A stretch of 64,000 nucleotides of DNA from Pedobacter nyackensis. Lineage in GTDB: Bacteria > Bacteroidota > Bacteroidia > Sphingobacteriales > Sphingobacteriaceae. The stretch spans positions 769,237-833,236 of the forward strand of contig NZ_FWYB01000002.1 of NCBI RefSeq assembly GCF_900176505.1. The letters are read 5' to 3'. The translations under genes and the position numbers were made by a program. Positions 27,814 to 36,191 of the stretch are shown piece by piece. Numbering within the stretch: the stretch's first letter is position 1; each line of letters starts with the position of its first letter. The notes below the pieces were generated by a model. It had not been told where the DNA came from. It saw only the letters and a list, made by a program, of their open reading frames with translations, and did not search any database.

Positions 27814-28530
27814 TTATGCTGTTGTTTTTGCTAATGCTTTGGCTTCTTTGGCCAGTGATTTTTCAAGTTTCTTTGCTTCTCTGCGTTTCAAAATGCTAAT
27901 GTCCATCTTTACATCTGCAAGCGGTCTATTGTTACCATCTGTTTCTGCAGCGGCAATTTTATCTACCAGTTCAATTCCTTTCACGATTTCTCCATAAACG
28001 GTATAGTTTCTGTCTAAATGTGGTGTGCCTCCCAATGTTTTATAGATTTCTCTTTGTGATTGAGGGATTTTATGCTTTAGACGACTTATTTCTAATCTGT
28101 CTAATTGTTCGTCGGTAAAAATTTTACCTTGTACCAGGTAAAACTGACATCCGCTAGAGGCTTTTTCAGGGTTGTCATCTCTTGCAGCTGCAAGAACTCC
28201 TTTTTTATGAAACAGGCTATCACGAAATTCAGCAGGGACAGTATAACCTACAGTTCCTTCGCCAAGAACAGCCCCTTTAACAGCCGTTTTAGAATCTGGA
28301 TCACCACCCTGGATCATGAAATCTTTGATCACCCTGTGGAATAAGGTTCCGTTATAAGTCCCTTTTTCAGTTAGTTTAAGAAAGTTGTCGCGGTGTTGAG
28401 GCGTTTCGTTATATAGCTTTACAATGCATTCGCCCTGAGCGGTTTTGATTTTAACGTATTGATTTTTTGGCTTTGCAGAAAAGGCTGAAATAAAGCACAG
28501 GCAAAGCATTAGGGTAAAATAATTCCTCAT
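27814..28530 (-). CDS. Cyclophilin-type peptidyl-prolyl cis-trans isomerase, exported
   Basis: 238 residues with an N-terminal signal sequence (1-about 18), so probably periplasmic. The cyclophilin core has GTLFHRVIKDFMIQGGDP, MARDDNPEKASSGCQFYLV-like AAARDDNPEKASSGCQFYLV and a C-terminal YTVYGEIVKGIELVDKIA. A Lys/Ala-rich tail (about 215-238) follows. It assists folding of exported proteins. Confidence 0.94.
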   Translation of the reverse strand: MRNYFTLMLCLCFISAFSAKPKNQYVKIKTAQGECIVKLYNETPQHRDNFLKLTEKGTYNGTLFHRVIKDFMIQGGDPDSKTAVKGAVLGEGTVGYTVPAEFRDSLFHKKGVLAAARDDNPEKASSGCQFYLVQGKIFTDEQLDRLEISRLKHKIPQSQREIYKTLGGTPHLDRNYTVYGEIVKGIELVDKIAAAETDGNNRPLADVKMDISILKRREAKKLEKSLAKEAKALAKTTA

Positions 28531-28673
28531 TGTCAGTTTAATTACCCGGCTAAGTTAAGGTAAATCTGCTTTATTCTTAAAGCGTATGAAATGTTGGAAG
28601 GACTATTTCTTATCATAGATCAACAATTAGGGCTGAGAATGGTTATAGCTTTGTAACTTAATTATTGAAGATT

Positions 28674-29246
28674 ATGAAGAAATTATTTTTATTTCTGGTT
28701 GCTATTTCAATCAGCGTTGCGTCATTCGCACAAACCAAGTGGACAGTAGATCCGATGCACTCTTTTGTGAACTTCTCGGTTAAGCACATGGGGATTTCAT
28801 TCGTAGATGGATCATTTAGAAAATTTGACGGTTCGATTGTAGCGGCTAAAGCTGACCTTACTGATGCAAAAATTAACTTTACGGTAGATGTAAACAGCAT
28901 CAATACTGGTGTTGATATGAGAGATAATCACCTTAAAACAGATGATTTTTTTAATGCAGAGAAGTATCCAACAATGACTTTTGAAAGTACTTCATTCAAA
29001 AAGGGTAAAGGAAATGCTTACGTTTTGAGCGGTAAACTAACCATTCGTGACGTGACTAAAGATGTGAAATTTGCTGTGGTTTATGGCGGTACCGCTAAAG
29101 ATCAGCAAGGAAATACCAAAGCAGGCTTTATGGCAACTACAAGCGTTAACAGGCTGGACTATAACATTAAATATGATCCGACTGGCGCGGGTGTAGCTAA
29201 AGATATTAAAGTTACTTTAAACCTGGAATTTACTCAGGCTAAGTAA
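28674..29246 (+). CDS. YceI family periplasmic protein
   Basis: 190 residues. The signal peptide ends SFA-Q near residue 20. The YceI lipocalin-like fold follows: WTVDPMHSFVNFSVKHMG, MRDNHLKTDDFFNAEKYPTM and GKLTIRDVTKDV. Members bind polyisoprenoids or similar amphiphiles; the ligand here is unknown. ATG at 28674 is preferred over the in-frame TTG at 28665, since it places a basic MKK directly before the signal core. A -7-like TAGCTTTG lies at 28646-28653. Confidence 0.93.
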   Translation: MKKLFLFLVAISISVASFAQTKWTVDPMHSFVNFSVKHMGISFVDGSFRKFDGSIVAAKADLTDAKINFTVDVNSINTGVDMRDNHLKTDDFFNAEKYPTMTFESTSFKKGKGNAYVLSGKLTIRDVTKDVKFAVVYGGTAKDQQGNTKAGFMATTSVNRLDYNIKYDPTGAGVAKDIKVTLNLEFTQAK

Positions 29247-29253
29247 TCCAAAC

Positions 29254-29300
29254 AATAGGGTCGTCCAAAAGGACAAAACATCCTTTTGGACGACCCTATT
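29254..29300 (+). terminator. Strong 20-bp hairpin between yceI-like and DODA-like genes
   Basis: A perfect 20-bp stem (29254-29273 with 29281-29300) and a 7-nt loop CAAAACA, followed by TAATTTT. It reads as a terminator for the YceI gene, but it ends 11 bases before the next ATG, leaving no room for a separate promoter in between. Confidence 0.8.
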
Positions 29301-29311
29301 TAATTTTAATA

Positions 29312-30142
29312 ATGATGTCTAATTTATCTCAGTTTAATAATTTCATAGGCAGTCTGCCATTGCAGGAGACTTTGATGCCCGTTTTGTTTATTGGCCATGG
29401 TTCGCCGATGAATGGGATCGAGGATAACGAGTTTAGTACCAAATGGGCCGGCCTGGCTAAGGATATCCCACAGCCCAAGGCAGTTCTTGTAGTCTCTGCA
29501 CACTGGTTTACCAGGGGTACACACATTACGGCAATGGATTTTCCGAAAACTATCCACGATTTTGGAGGCTTCCCGCAAGCTTTATTTGATGTTGAATACC
29601 CTGCTCCGGGCTATCCGGCATTGGCAAAAGAGACTGCCGGATTGATTTCAAGTACAGTGGTTGGGTTAGATCATGACTGGGGGCTCGACCATGGCGCATG
29701 GACCGTTGTAAGGCATATGTATCCGGAGGCGAACATTCCCGTGTTGCAATTGAGTATGGATTATACCAAAGATGCGGCCTACCATTACAATCTGGCAAAG
29801 GAACTTTATGATCTTCGTAAGCGGGGAGTTTTAATTCTGGGTAGCGGTAACATGGTACACAACCTGAGGATGATGAGTTGGGAAATGATCAATGGCGGTG
29901 GGTTCGACTGGGCTTTGGAAATGAATGATAAGTTTAAAAACCTAATCCTGAATCACGAGCACCAACAGCTTGTTGATTACCGGAATTTAGGTAGAGAGGC
30001 TATGTTGGCCATTCCTACACCAGAGCATTATTTACCCCTGATGTATACATTGGGCCTGCAAAACCCTCATGAAGGCTTGTCTTTGTTTAATGACAAGGCG
30101 GTTGGTGGTTCCTTAACCATGACTTCAGTAAGAATAGGCTAA
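29312..30142 (+). CDS. ygiD: 4,5-DOPA dioxygenase extradiol-like protein (LigB family, YgiD-like)
   Basis: 276 residues of the class III extradiol ring-cleavage dioxygenase family. Likely metal ligands lie in FIGHGSPMN, SAHWFTRGTH, LDHDWGLDHGAW and GSGNMVHNL. Homologues include E. coli YgiD, which opens the DOPA ring; the native substrate here is unknown. Either of two adjacent ATGs (29312, 29315) could be used. The 20-bp hairpin sits just upstream. Confidence 0.88.
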   Translation: MMSNLSQFNNFIGSLPLQETLMPVLFIGHGSPMNGIEDNEFSTKWAGLAKDIPQPKAVLVVSAHWFTRGTHITAMDFPKTIHDFGGFPQALFDVEYPAPGYPALAKETAGLISSTVVGLDHDWGLDHGAWTVVRHMYPEANIPVLQLSMDYTKDAAYHYNLAKELYDLRKRGVLILGSGNMVHNLRMMSWEMINGGGFDWALEMNDKFKNLILNHEHQQLVDYRNLGREAMLAIPTPEHYLPLMYTLGLQNPHEGLSLFNDKAVGGSLTMTSVRIG

Positions 30143-30143
30143 T

Positions 30144-31544
30144 CTACATTAGTCTTTTAAGCCAATTTAGCACCCAGTATTTATTCTCATATGGTGGATA
30201 TATCAGATTGCTTACATTCATTCTGGACTGGAATACAACGCTTCTTTCATGTGAGAAAGTTTTAAAGCCAAAAAAGCCATGACAGCTCCCCATTCCGCTG
30301 CTGTTTACCCCACCAAAGGGTAGCTTAGGGTTCGAAATATGAATCAGCACATCATTTACACAAGTGCCTCCTGCGGAGGTGTTTTTGATGAGCTGTGCAA
30401 TGTTTTTCTTGTTTTCACTAAAAATATACAAGGCTAGAGGCTTACTTCTGCTGTTGATTTCTTGTATCGCCTCATCGGTAGTTTGATAAGTGATGATGGG
30501 TAGAACCGGGCCAAATATTTCTTCTTTCATGATTTCAGCATCCATATGGAGCTGAGTAAGTACTGTTGGATTTATGGTGTGATTTGATTCATTCTTTTCG
30601 CCTCCAAACGCTATTTTAGCTCCGTTTTCGGTAGCATTTTGCATGAGGTTGGATATTCTTTTGTAATGCCTTTCATTGATGATCTTTGCGTATGCATTTT
30701 CATTGATCTGTTTGTTGCTGTTAAAAAACAGCTTGTTGGCGGCAATGGCATATTCGCTTATAAATTCCTCCTGCCTGTTTTGGGGGATTAAGACATAATC
30801 AGGAGCGATACAGGTTTGTCCGGCGTTGAGCAGTTTGCCCCAGGCAATTTTTTCTGCAGCCTTTTTGAGGTTCGCGCTCTGGTCTATTACCGTGGGCGAT
30901 TTGCCGCCCAACTCGAGGGTAACAGAAGTCAAATGTTTGGCCGCGGCTTCCATTACCACTTTCCCAATAGCAGTGCTTCCGGTAAAAAAGATATGATCAA
31001 AAGGTAGGTCAAGTAATGCTGTTGATGCTGCCGCGTCTCCCTCAATGCAGCAAATTTCCTGCTCGTCAAAGCATTCTTTGATCAGTGCGTTGATAACCGC
31101 ACTAGTTGCGGGACTAAGTTCAGAAGGTTTTAATATAGCGCAATTCCCGGCCGCAATAACTGAAATAAGCGGACTTATAAGTAGCTGGAAGGGATAGTTC
31201 CATGGGGAGATGATCAGGCAAACTCCTTTTGGTTCATAGTAGATCCTGTTTTTTGCTGTAAGGCTGGTAATTGTTTTTCCGACACGTTTGGGCCTCATCC
31301 AGCTGCTTAAGTGCTTGATTGCAAAGTTAAGTTCCCCATAAACAAATATCAGTTCCGTAACAGCGGCTTCGAAGTGGCTTTTTCTTAAATCGCTTTGCAG
31401 GGCCTCATAGATACGGGTTTCGTATTTCTCTATTCCGGCCTTTAAAGTTTTTAATTTATCAATTCTTTGCGCTGAATTGCTGTTTCTAAGCGTATATTTA
31501 TGTTTTTGCTGAGCTTCGAAAACTGAGATGATGGTTTGCGTCAT
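30144..31544 (-). CDS. Aldehyde dehydrogenase (NAD(P)-dependent, class-3-like)
   Basis: Oxidises aldehydes to acids. It has 466 residues, shorter than class 1/2 enzymes and typical of the YwdH/ALDH3 group. Key motifs: ISPWNYPFQLLISPL, FTGSTAIGK (cofactor), catalytic Glu in TLELGGKSP and Cys in NAGQTCIAPDYVL, and EEIFGPVLPI. The C-terminal hydrophobic/basic patch (YWVLNWLKRLM) resembles ALDH3 tails. It converges on the DODA-like gene with a one-base gap. Confidence 0.92.
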   Translation of the reverse strand: MTQTIISVFEAQQKHKYTLRNSNSAQRIDKLKTLKAGIEKYETRIYEALQSDLRKSHFEAAVTELIFVYGELNFAIKHLSSWMRPKRVGKTITSLTAKNRIYYEPKGVCLIISPWNYPFQLLISPLISVIAAGNCAILKPSELSPATSAVINALIKECFDEQEICCIEGDAAASTALLDLPFDHIFFTGSTAIGKVVMEAAAKHLTSVTLELGGKSPTVIDQSANLKKAAEKIAWGKLLNAGQTCIAPDYVLIPQNRQEEFISEYAIAANKLFFNSNKQINENAYAKIINERHYKRISNLMQNATENGAKIAFGGEKNESNHTINPTVLTQLHMDAEIMKEEIFGPVLPIITYQTTDEAIQEINSRSKPLALYIFSENKKNIAQLIKNTSAGGTCVNDVLIHISNPKLPFGGVNSSGMGSCHGFFGFKTFSHERSVVFQSRMNVSNLIYPPYENKYWVLNWLKRLM

Positions 31545-31692
31545 GGTTATTTCCTGTTATTTATTCATTCCATACAAAGTCATTTAATCGATATTGCAGA
31601 TCATTAACTAATATACAAAACATAAGTACACACAAAATACAATAAATAAGCTTTGCAAGCTTCATAACCAATAAAAAAACAAATTATATATA

Positions 31693-32901
31693 ATGAAAAA
31701 GGGATTGTTTATTGTTTTCATAATTTCGGTATTTACTCAAATAGCCGTCGCTCAAACCCTTAAAACCGGAGTATTGGTGATTGGCAATGGGAATAATGCG
31801 GTGGGTGCAGGCTTTCAATCGGCACTTTCCGGTGTAAAAACGATTATGCTGATTCAGCAGTCTGATCTGACTATTTCCCCACCTGAAAAGAATATTAGCT
31901 CGGGCATTGAGGCGGGTTTTTTAAAGCGAATGCGTGTGGCCAAAGGGATGCAGGATAGTACGGCCAAGGTGTATGTTGATGGAACGAGTGCTAATGCTGT
32001 GCTGAAAACCTGGGCGGATACCATCAAGAATTTAACCATATTGAGGAATGTAAAGTGGGCAAGGATAAAAAGATCGGGCAGAAACTGGAATGTACAATTG
32101 GCCGACGGACGGACAATAAAAGCAGAGGTGCTGGTTAACGCTGATGGTACTGGTATTGTAAACGAGGTATTGGAACTTCCGGCTCAGACAAATAAACTTT
32201 GGCAGGCATTAAGTTATGCCGACAATCTTTACAGGTTAAGCGTGACCTCAGGTTATTCACTTGATGGCACAACAGCTAATATTATTCCTTTCTATAGTTT
32301 CCTGCTTCCCAAGCAGGAGAATCTGGTTGTTTTGAATCCTAAGCAGGAAAGTATGGCAGGAGGGCAGGCTGGGGGTGCAGTAGCGGCTTATGCTGTGTTT
32401 TTTAAGACAAAAACATCGCTGGGAGATTTAAAGTTGATACAAAAGGAACTAATCGCTTTTAAGCTCGCAGTAATGCCATTTGCAGATATTCAAGCTAATG
32501 ATCCGAACTGGAAGGCAATTCAGAGGGTTGGATTGACGGGCTTTTTAAAAGCCGCTATTGTGAACGGGGAGGCTAGTTTTTCTCCGGAATCGGAAGTTAC
32601 TATCGCCGAAATAAAAGTACCACTGAAGGAATTTTATTATAAGGCCCAGATTTGGTTTGATGACCATAAGGAGCCGAATATGACACTTGGATCTTTAATC
32701 AGCATGATTTGTATGGTTGGAAATAAAGCGCCGGAAAATACAAAGAAGGAGATTGAGAAAAAATGGGCGTCAACATATCAATTCAAAAATAAGTTTGATT
32801 TGAACCGAAACGTTACGCGTCGTGAGTTTTCCGCTCTGGTAGATGGATATCTGGATTTGATTGAGGTAAATCTGGACAGGACGGGTAGGGTGATCAGATA
32901 A
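31693..32901 (+). CDS. Secreted FAD-dependent oxidoreductase-like protein, reduced
   Basis: 402 residues with a signal peptide (1-about 20). A dinucleotide-binding beta-alpha-beta start (TGVLVIGNGNNAVGAGFQSA) and VLVNADGTG are visible. Then comes a GGQAGGAVAAYAV segment like that in secreted FAD-dependent oxidoreductases of the xanthan-lyase-related family. The C-terminal TRREFSALVDGYLD resembles the end of those proteins. The usual EExxxxGG part of the FAD site is missing, so activity is doubtful. It precedes the S9 peptidase by 12 bases. Confidence 0.6.
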   Translation: MKKGLFIVFIISVFTQIAVAQTLKTGVLVIGNGNNAVGAGFQSALSGVKTIMLIQQSDLTISPPEKNISSGIEAGFLKRMRVAKGMQDSTAKVYVDGTSANAVLKTWADTIKNLTILRNVKWARIKRSGRNWNVQLADGRTIKAEVLVNADGTGIVNEVLELPAQTNKLWQALSYADNLYRLSVTSGYSLDGTTANIIPFYSFLLPKQENLVVLNPKQESMAGGQAGGAVAAYAVFFKTKTSLGDLKLIQKELIAFKLAVMPFADIQANDPNWKAIQRVGLTGFLKAAIVNGEASFSPESEVTIAEIKVPLKEFYYKAQIWFDDHKEPNMTLGSLISMICMVGNKAPENTKKEIEKKWASTYQFKNKFDLNRNVTRREFSALVDGYLDLIEVNLDRTGRVIR

Positions 32902-32913
32902 TTTTTTTTAACC

Positions 32914-34701
32914 ATGAAGAAGCTGGTGGTGTTTTTCTGTTTCTTGATCTCTGCGGCCAGCGCCCAGCAGCTAGCCCCACTAACGGTGGAGAAGATCATG
33001 AGAGACCAAAAATGGAAGGGGGTTTCACCCTCAGGATTTCATTGGTCTGCAGATAGTAAAACGCTGTATTTTGATTGGAATCCTGAGCGGAATGCCCGGA
33101 GAGCGCTGTACCAGGTTAATGTGTTTTCGGGTAATATAAAAAAATCAGAAAAGCAGGTCGCCGAAAAAGTTGATTCGGAAGGGAGTTCCATGAATATCGG
33201 AAGGGATACCGTTTCCCGCGCTAGAGTGTTAGCTAAAATCCCGGGAATTAAAGACTTGCCAGATTATCTTAAAGAGTATCCATTAGAGCTGAAAAGGCGT
33301 AAAATCGAAAACCTGGATCGTAAAGTTGAGCTGACAAAGCCGCATTGGAATGAAAAAGGTACTCTAGCTATTTATGTGGTAAAGGCTAAGGACAATAAAG
33401 ACTTGTGGTTGATGAAACTGGACGCAACAACTGACGAAATATCAGTTGTTGACCGTCAGCATGATGATGCCTGGGTTGGTGGTCCGGGCCTGGGAGTAGT
33501 AGAATGGCTTGATGAGAATAGGATTTTCTATAGGGGCGAGGCTAGTGGTTACGCTCATATTTATGTGGTAAATGTTAAAACAGGCGCGAACAGGCAATTA
33601 ACTTCAGGCAAATGGGAAGTGCAAAGTCTGCAGCTTTCGAAGAATAAGAAATGGTTTTATTTTACAGCCAATAAAGCGCACCCCGGAGTTACTCATTTTT
33701 ACCGGATCGGGGTGAATGGGGGAACTATAACTCAAATCACCAGGATGAAAGGCGGTAACGAGGTCTTACTTTCGCCTGACGAGCGCTGGCTGGCCATTAA
33801 TTATTCGTATATGAATAAGCCTTGGGAATTGTATTTGCAGAGAAATCAACCTGGTGCAAAGGCAATGAGGATTACCTCCTCTACAACAGCTGAATTTAAT
33901 TCGTATAAATGGATGGTACCTGATCTGGTTTCTTTTAAAAATCGCTATGGTGATGATATTTATGCAAGGGTTTACCCAGCAAAGCGGCCTCATCCAAATC
34001 GTCCCGCTGTGGTTTTTGTTCATGGAGCAGGCTATTTGCAGAATGCGCATTATTGGTGGAGTCTATATTCAAGGGAATATATGTTTAACAACTTACTGGC
34101 CGACAATGGGTATACAGTGATCGATATTGATTATACCGCAAGCGCTGGTTATGGCAGAAATCATAGAACAGGGATTTACAGACATATGGGCGGAAAAGAT
34201 TTGACTGATCAGGTCGACGGTGTGAGGATGCTGGTTGATAAATACCATGTTAATCCTAGGCATGTAGGTATATATGGCGGCTCGTACGGCGGTTTTATTA
34301 CACTGATGGCCTTATTTAAAGAAGCTGAGGTTTTCCGTAGTGGAGCGGCACTGAGAGCGGTTGCAGATTGGGCGCATTATGATCAGGATTATACTTTCAG
34401 TATTCTCAATGAACCATACAATGATGAGTTGGCTTATAAACGCAGTTCCCCCATTTATTTTGCAGAAGGCTTAAAAGGTGATCTGTTGATTTGTCATGGT
34501 GTGTTAGATGATAATGTGGGCTTTCTAGATATCGAGCGGCTTTCAAGGCAGCTTAAGACACTGGGGAAAAGCAATTGGGAGCTTGTTGCTTACCAGAAAG
34601 AAGGGCATGTATTTACCGAGCCGGTAAGCTGGACAGACCAATACAGTCGCATCTATAAGCTGTTCGAGCGAACGCTTAAAAAAACCATAGACGAAAACTA
34701 A
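32914..34701 (+). CDS. S9 family prolyl-oligopeptidase-type serine peptidase
   Basis: 595 residues with a signal peptide (1-about 17). An N-terminal propeller-like region (about 30-350) precedes an alpha/beta hydrolase domain (about 355-595). The catalytic Ser lies in GIYGGSYGGF, Asp in CHGVLDDNVGF and His in KEGHVFTEP, giving a complete triad in DPP-IV/acylaminoacyl-peptidase order. At under 600 residues the propeller is shorter than in DPP-IV (about 730). It probably cleaves peptides in the periplasm and is co-transcribed with the FAD-like gene. Confidence 0.9.
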   Translation: MKKLVVFFCFLISAASAQQLAPLTVEKIMRDQKWKGVSPSGFHWSADSKTLYFDWNPERNARRALYQVNVFSGNIKKSEKQVAEKVDSEGSSMNIGRDTVSRARVLAKIPGIKDLPDYLKEYPLELKRRKIENLDRKVELTKPHWNEKGTLAIYVVKAKDNKDLWLMKLDATTDEISVVDRQHDDAWVGGPGLGVVEWLDENRIFYRGEASGYAHIYVVNVKTGANRQLTSGKWEVQSLQLSKNKKWFYFTANKAHPGVTHFYRIGVNGGTITQITRMKGGNEVLLSPDERWLAINYSYMNKPWELYLQRNQPGAKAMRITSSTTAEFNSYKWMVPDLVSFKNRYGDDIYARVYPAKRPHPNRPAVVFVHGAGYLQNAHYWWSLYSREYMFNNLLADNGYTVIDIDYTASAGYGRNHRTGIYRHMGGKDLTDQVDGVRMLVDKYHVNPRHVGIYGGSYGGFITLMALFKEAEVFRSGAALRAVADWAHYDQDYTFSILNEPYNDELAYKRSSPIYFAEGLKGDLLICHGVLDDNVGFLDIERLSRQLKTLGKSNWELVAYQKEGHVFTEPVSWTDQYSRIYKLFERTLKKTIDEN

Positions 34702-34773
34702 TCTTTATTTTGATGATATAGATATATTCTATATGCTTATCAAGATTAAGTATCTGTTATATCTTGAATACGG

Positions 34774-34804
34774 TTGTTTTTGACTAGATATAGCCTTACC
34801 TTTG
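34774..34804 (+). promoter_or_regulatory. Peroxiredoxin promoter, Bacteroidetes type
   Basis: TTG (34774-34776), 20 nt, TACCTTTG (34797-34804): the same -7 sequence and spacing as the efp promoter. The leader is about 32 nt. Confidence 0.7.
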
Positions 34805-34841
34805 CATCGTCAAAATAAGAACAATAAACACAAAAATAATT

Positions 34842-35474
34842 ATGTCAGTAGTAGGAAAAAAATTCCCAAGTGTTAGCATCGATGCCATGTCAGAAATGGG
34901 CGATGATTTGAAGATCAACGTATTTGAAGAAGCCGTAAACAAACAGAAAAAAGTTTTATTATTCTGGTATCCAAAAGATTTTACTTTTGTTTGCCCGACA
35001 GAATTACACGCTTTCCAGGCTGCTCTACCTGATTTCGAAAAAAGAAATACAATTGTAATCGGTGCTTCATGCGATACAAACGAAGTTCACTTTGCATGGT
35101 TAAATACACCGAAAGATAACGGTGGTATTGAAGGTGTAACTTACCCGATTTTAGCTGATACACACAGACACTTAGCTAATATCTTAGGTATAGTAGATCA
35201 GGATGTTGAATATGATGAAGACGGAAACGAATCTTTCTCTGGTTCAAACGTTACTTTCAGAGCTACATACTTAATTGATGAGACTGGTAAAGTGTTCCAT
35301 GAAGGTGTTAACGATATGCCAGTAGGTAGAAATGTAAAAGAATATTTGCGCTTAATTGATGCTTATGCTCACGTTCAAAAACATGGCGAAGTTTGCCCTG
35401 CGAACTGGGAAGAAGGAAAAGAAGCAATGAGTGCAAACAGAACTGGCGTAGCTGAGTATTTAAGCGCCAACTAA
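34842..35474 (+). CDS. Peroxiredoxin, AhpC/Prx1 type
   Basis: Reduces peroxides with thiols. It has 210 residues: peroxidatic Cys51 in FTFVCPTELHAF and resolving Cys185 in HGEVCPANW, the typical 2-Cys arrangement. The next gene encodes a thioredoxin-like protein, a plausible reductant. Clear promoter upstream; the protein is probably abundant. Confidence 0.95.
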   Translation: MSVVGKKFPSVSIDAMSEMGDDLKINVFEEAVNKQKKVLLFWYPKDFTFVCPTELHAFQAALPDFEKRNTIVIGASCDTNEVHFAWLNTPKDNGGIEGVTYPILADTHRHLANILGIVDQDVEYDEDGNESFSGSNVTFRATYLIDETGKVFHEGVNDMPVGRNVKEYLRLIDAYAHVQKHGEVCPANWEEGKEAMSANRTGVAEYLSAN

Positions 35475-35487
35475 TAAATTAAAAAAT

Positions 35488-35796
35488 ATGTTTTTAGAAT
35501 TAACAGAAGATAATCTTCAACAGTATGTTGCTGAAAACAACAAGGTGATGGTTCAGTATGCGGCATCATGGTGTGGAAACTGCAGGATCATGAAGCCAAA
35601 GTTTAAAAAACTGGCTACTGAAAATGAGGACGTTGCCTTTCTGATTGTAGATGCTGAAAAATTCCCGGAATCACGCAAATTGGCAAACGTAGATAATTTG
35701 CCAACTTTTGCAGCCTTCGAAGGCGGTGCTCTGGTTGAACAGGTTCAGACCAATAAAGCAGAAGTATTAAATGGATTATTTGATAAAATAAAATAA
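35488..35796 (+). CDS. Thioredoxin family protein
   Basis: 102 residues of thioredoxin fold with active site WC29-G-N-C32 (CGNC rather than the classic CGPC) and the cis-Pro region DNLPTFAAF. Probably a cytosolic reductant for the peroxiredoxin 13 bases upstream; the altered dipeptide would change redox potential. Confidence 0.92.
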   Translation: MFLELTEDNLQQYVAENNKVMVQYAASWCGNCRIMKPKFKKLATENEDVAFLIVDAEKFPESRKLANVDNLPTFAAFEGGALVEQVQTNKAEVLNGLFDKIK

Positions 35797-35803
35797 TGAA
35801 ACC

Positions 35804-35847
35804 ATCATGAGTTTACGCTCGAAAATACAATAATAAAAACTCATGAT
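35804..35847 (+). repeat. Inverted repeat between thioredoxin and DUF6952 genes
   Basis: ATCATGAGTTT (35804-35814) and AAACTCATGAT (35837-35847) pair perfectly over 11 bp around a 22-nt loop. There is no T tract, so it may be an mRNA processing or stability element or a binding site rather than a terminator. Confidence 0.5.
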
Positions 35848-35881
35848 AGCTTCATAACAGATAAAAAGCAAATATATACAG

Positions 35882-36130
35882 ATGAAAATTCCAGTTATAA
35901 GACAGCTATTTCAAAATAGCACTCCCGAAAACCTTGAAGCAACACTAACTGTTTTAGAAGCTTTTTGTGAATTCAGAGGAATAAGCGAGGAAGAAATTGA
36001 TGTGGCAGGAGAGATGATCACTAACATCTGCGGAGCGATTGAAGTTCATGAGAACGTAAAAGCAGGAGCAACGGAGAAAGATGCATTGAATGCATTTGGC
36101 CAGAAAGTGATGGGATCAATTGACCGTTAA
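35882..36130 (+). CDS. DUF6952 family small protein
   Basis: 82-residue acidic, helical protein without Cys pairs or membrane segments. Sequence features (ending FGQKVMGSIDR, with an EEIDVAGEMITNICGAIEV core) fit the small Bacteroidetes family DUF6952, which I recall downstream of peroxiredoxin/thioredoxin genes. Function unknown; context suggests peroxide or thiol stress. A bidirectional terminator follows. Confidence 0.75.
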   Translation: MKIPVIRQLFQNSTPENLEATLTVLEAFCEFRGISEEEIDVAGEMITNICGAIEVHENVKAGATEKDALNAFGQKVMGSIDR

Positions 36131-36145
36131 TTTTAACCAACGATA

Positions 36146-36177
36146 AAAAAAGGCGACCCGTTAAGGTCGCCTTTTTT
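36146..36177. terminator. Bidirectional terminator between DUF6952 and ppc
   Basis: AAAAAAGGCGACC (36146-36158) pairs with GGTCGCCTTTTTT (36165-36177) around a 6-nt loop, giving U-tracts on both strands for the convergent genes. Confidence 0.9.
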
Positions 36178-36191
36178 ATGCTTTATGGTTT

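Noticed and set aside
31648..31662. AAGCTT-TGC-AAGCTT repeat in the divergent spacer before the FAD-like gene
   Set aside because: Six-base arms that are themselves palindromes; too short to separate from chance in AT-rich DNA.
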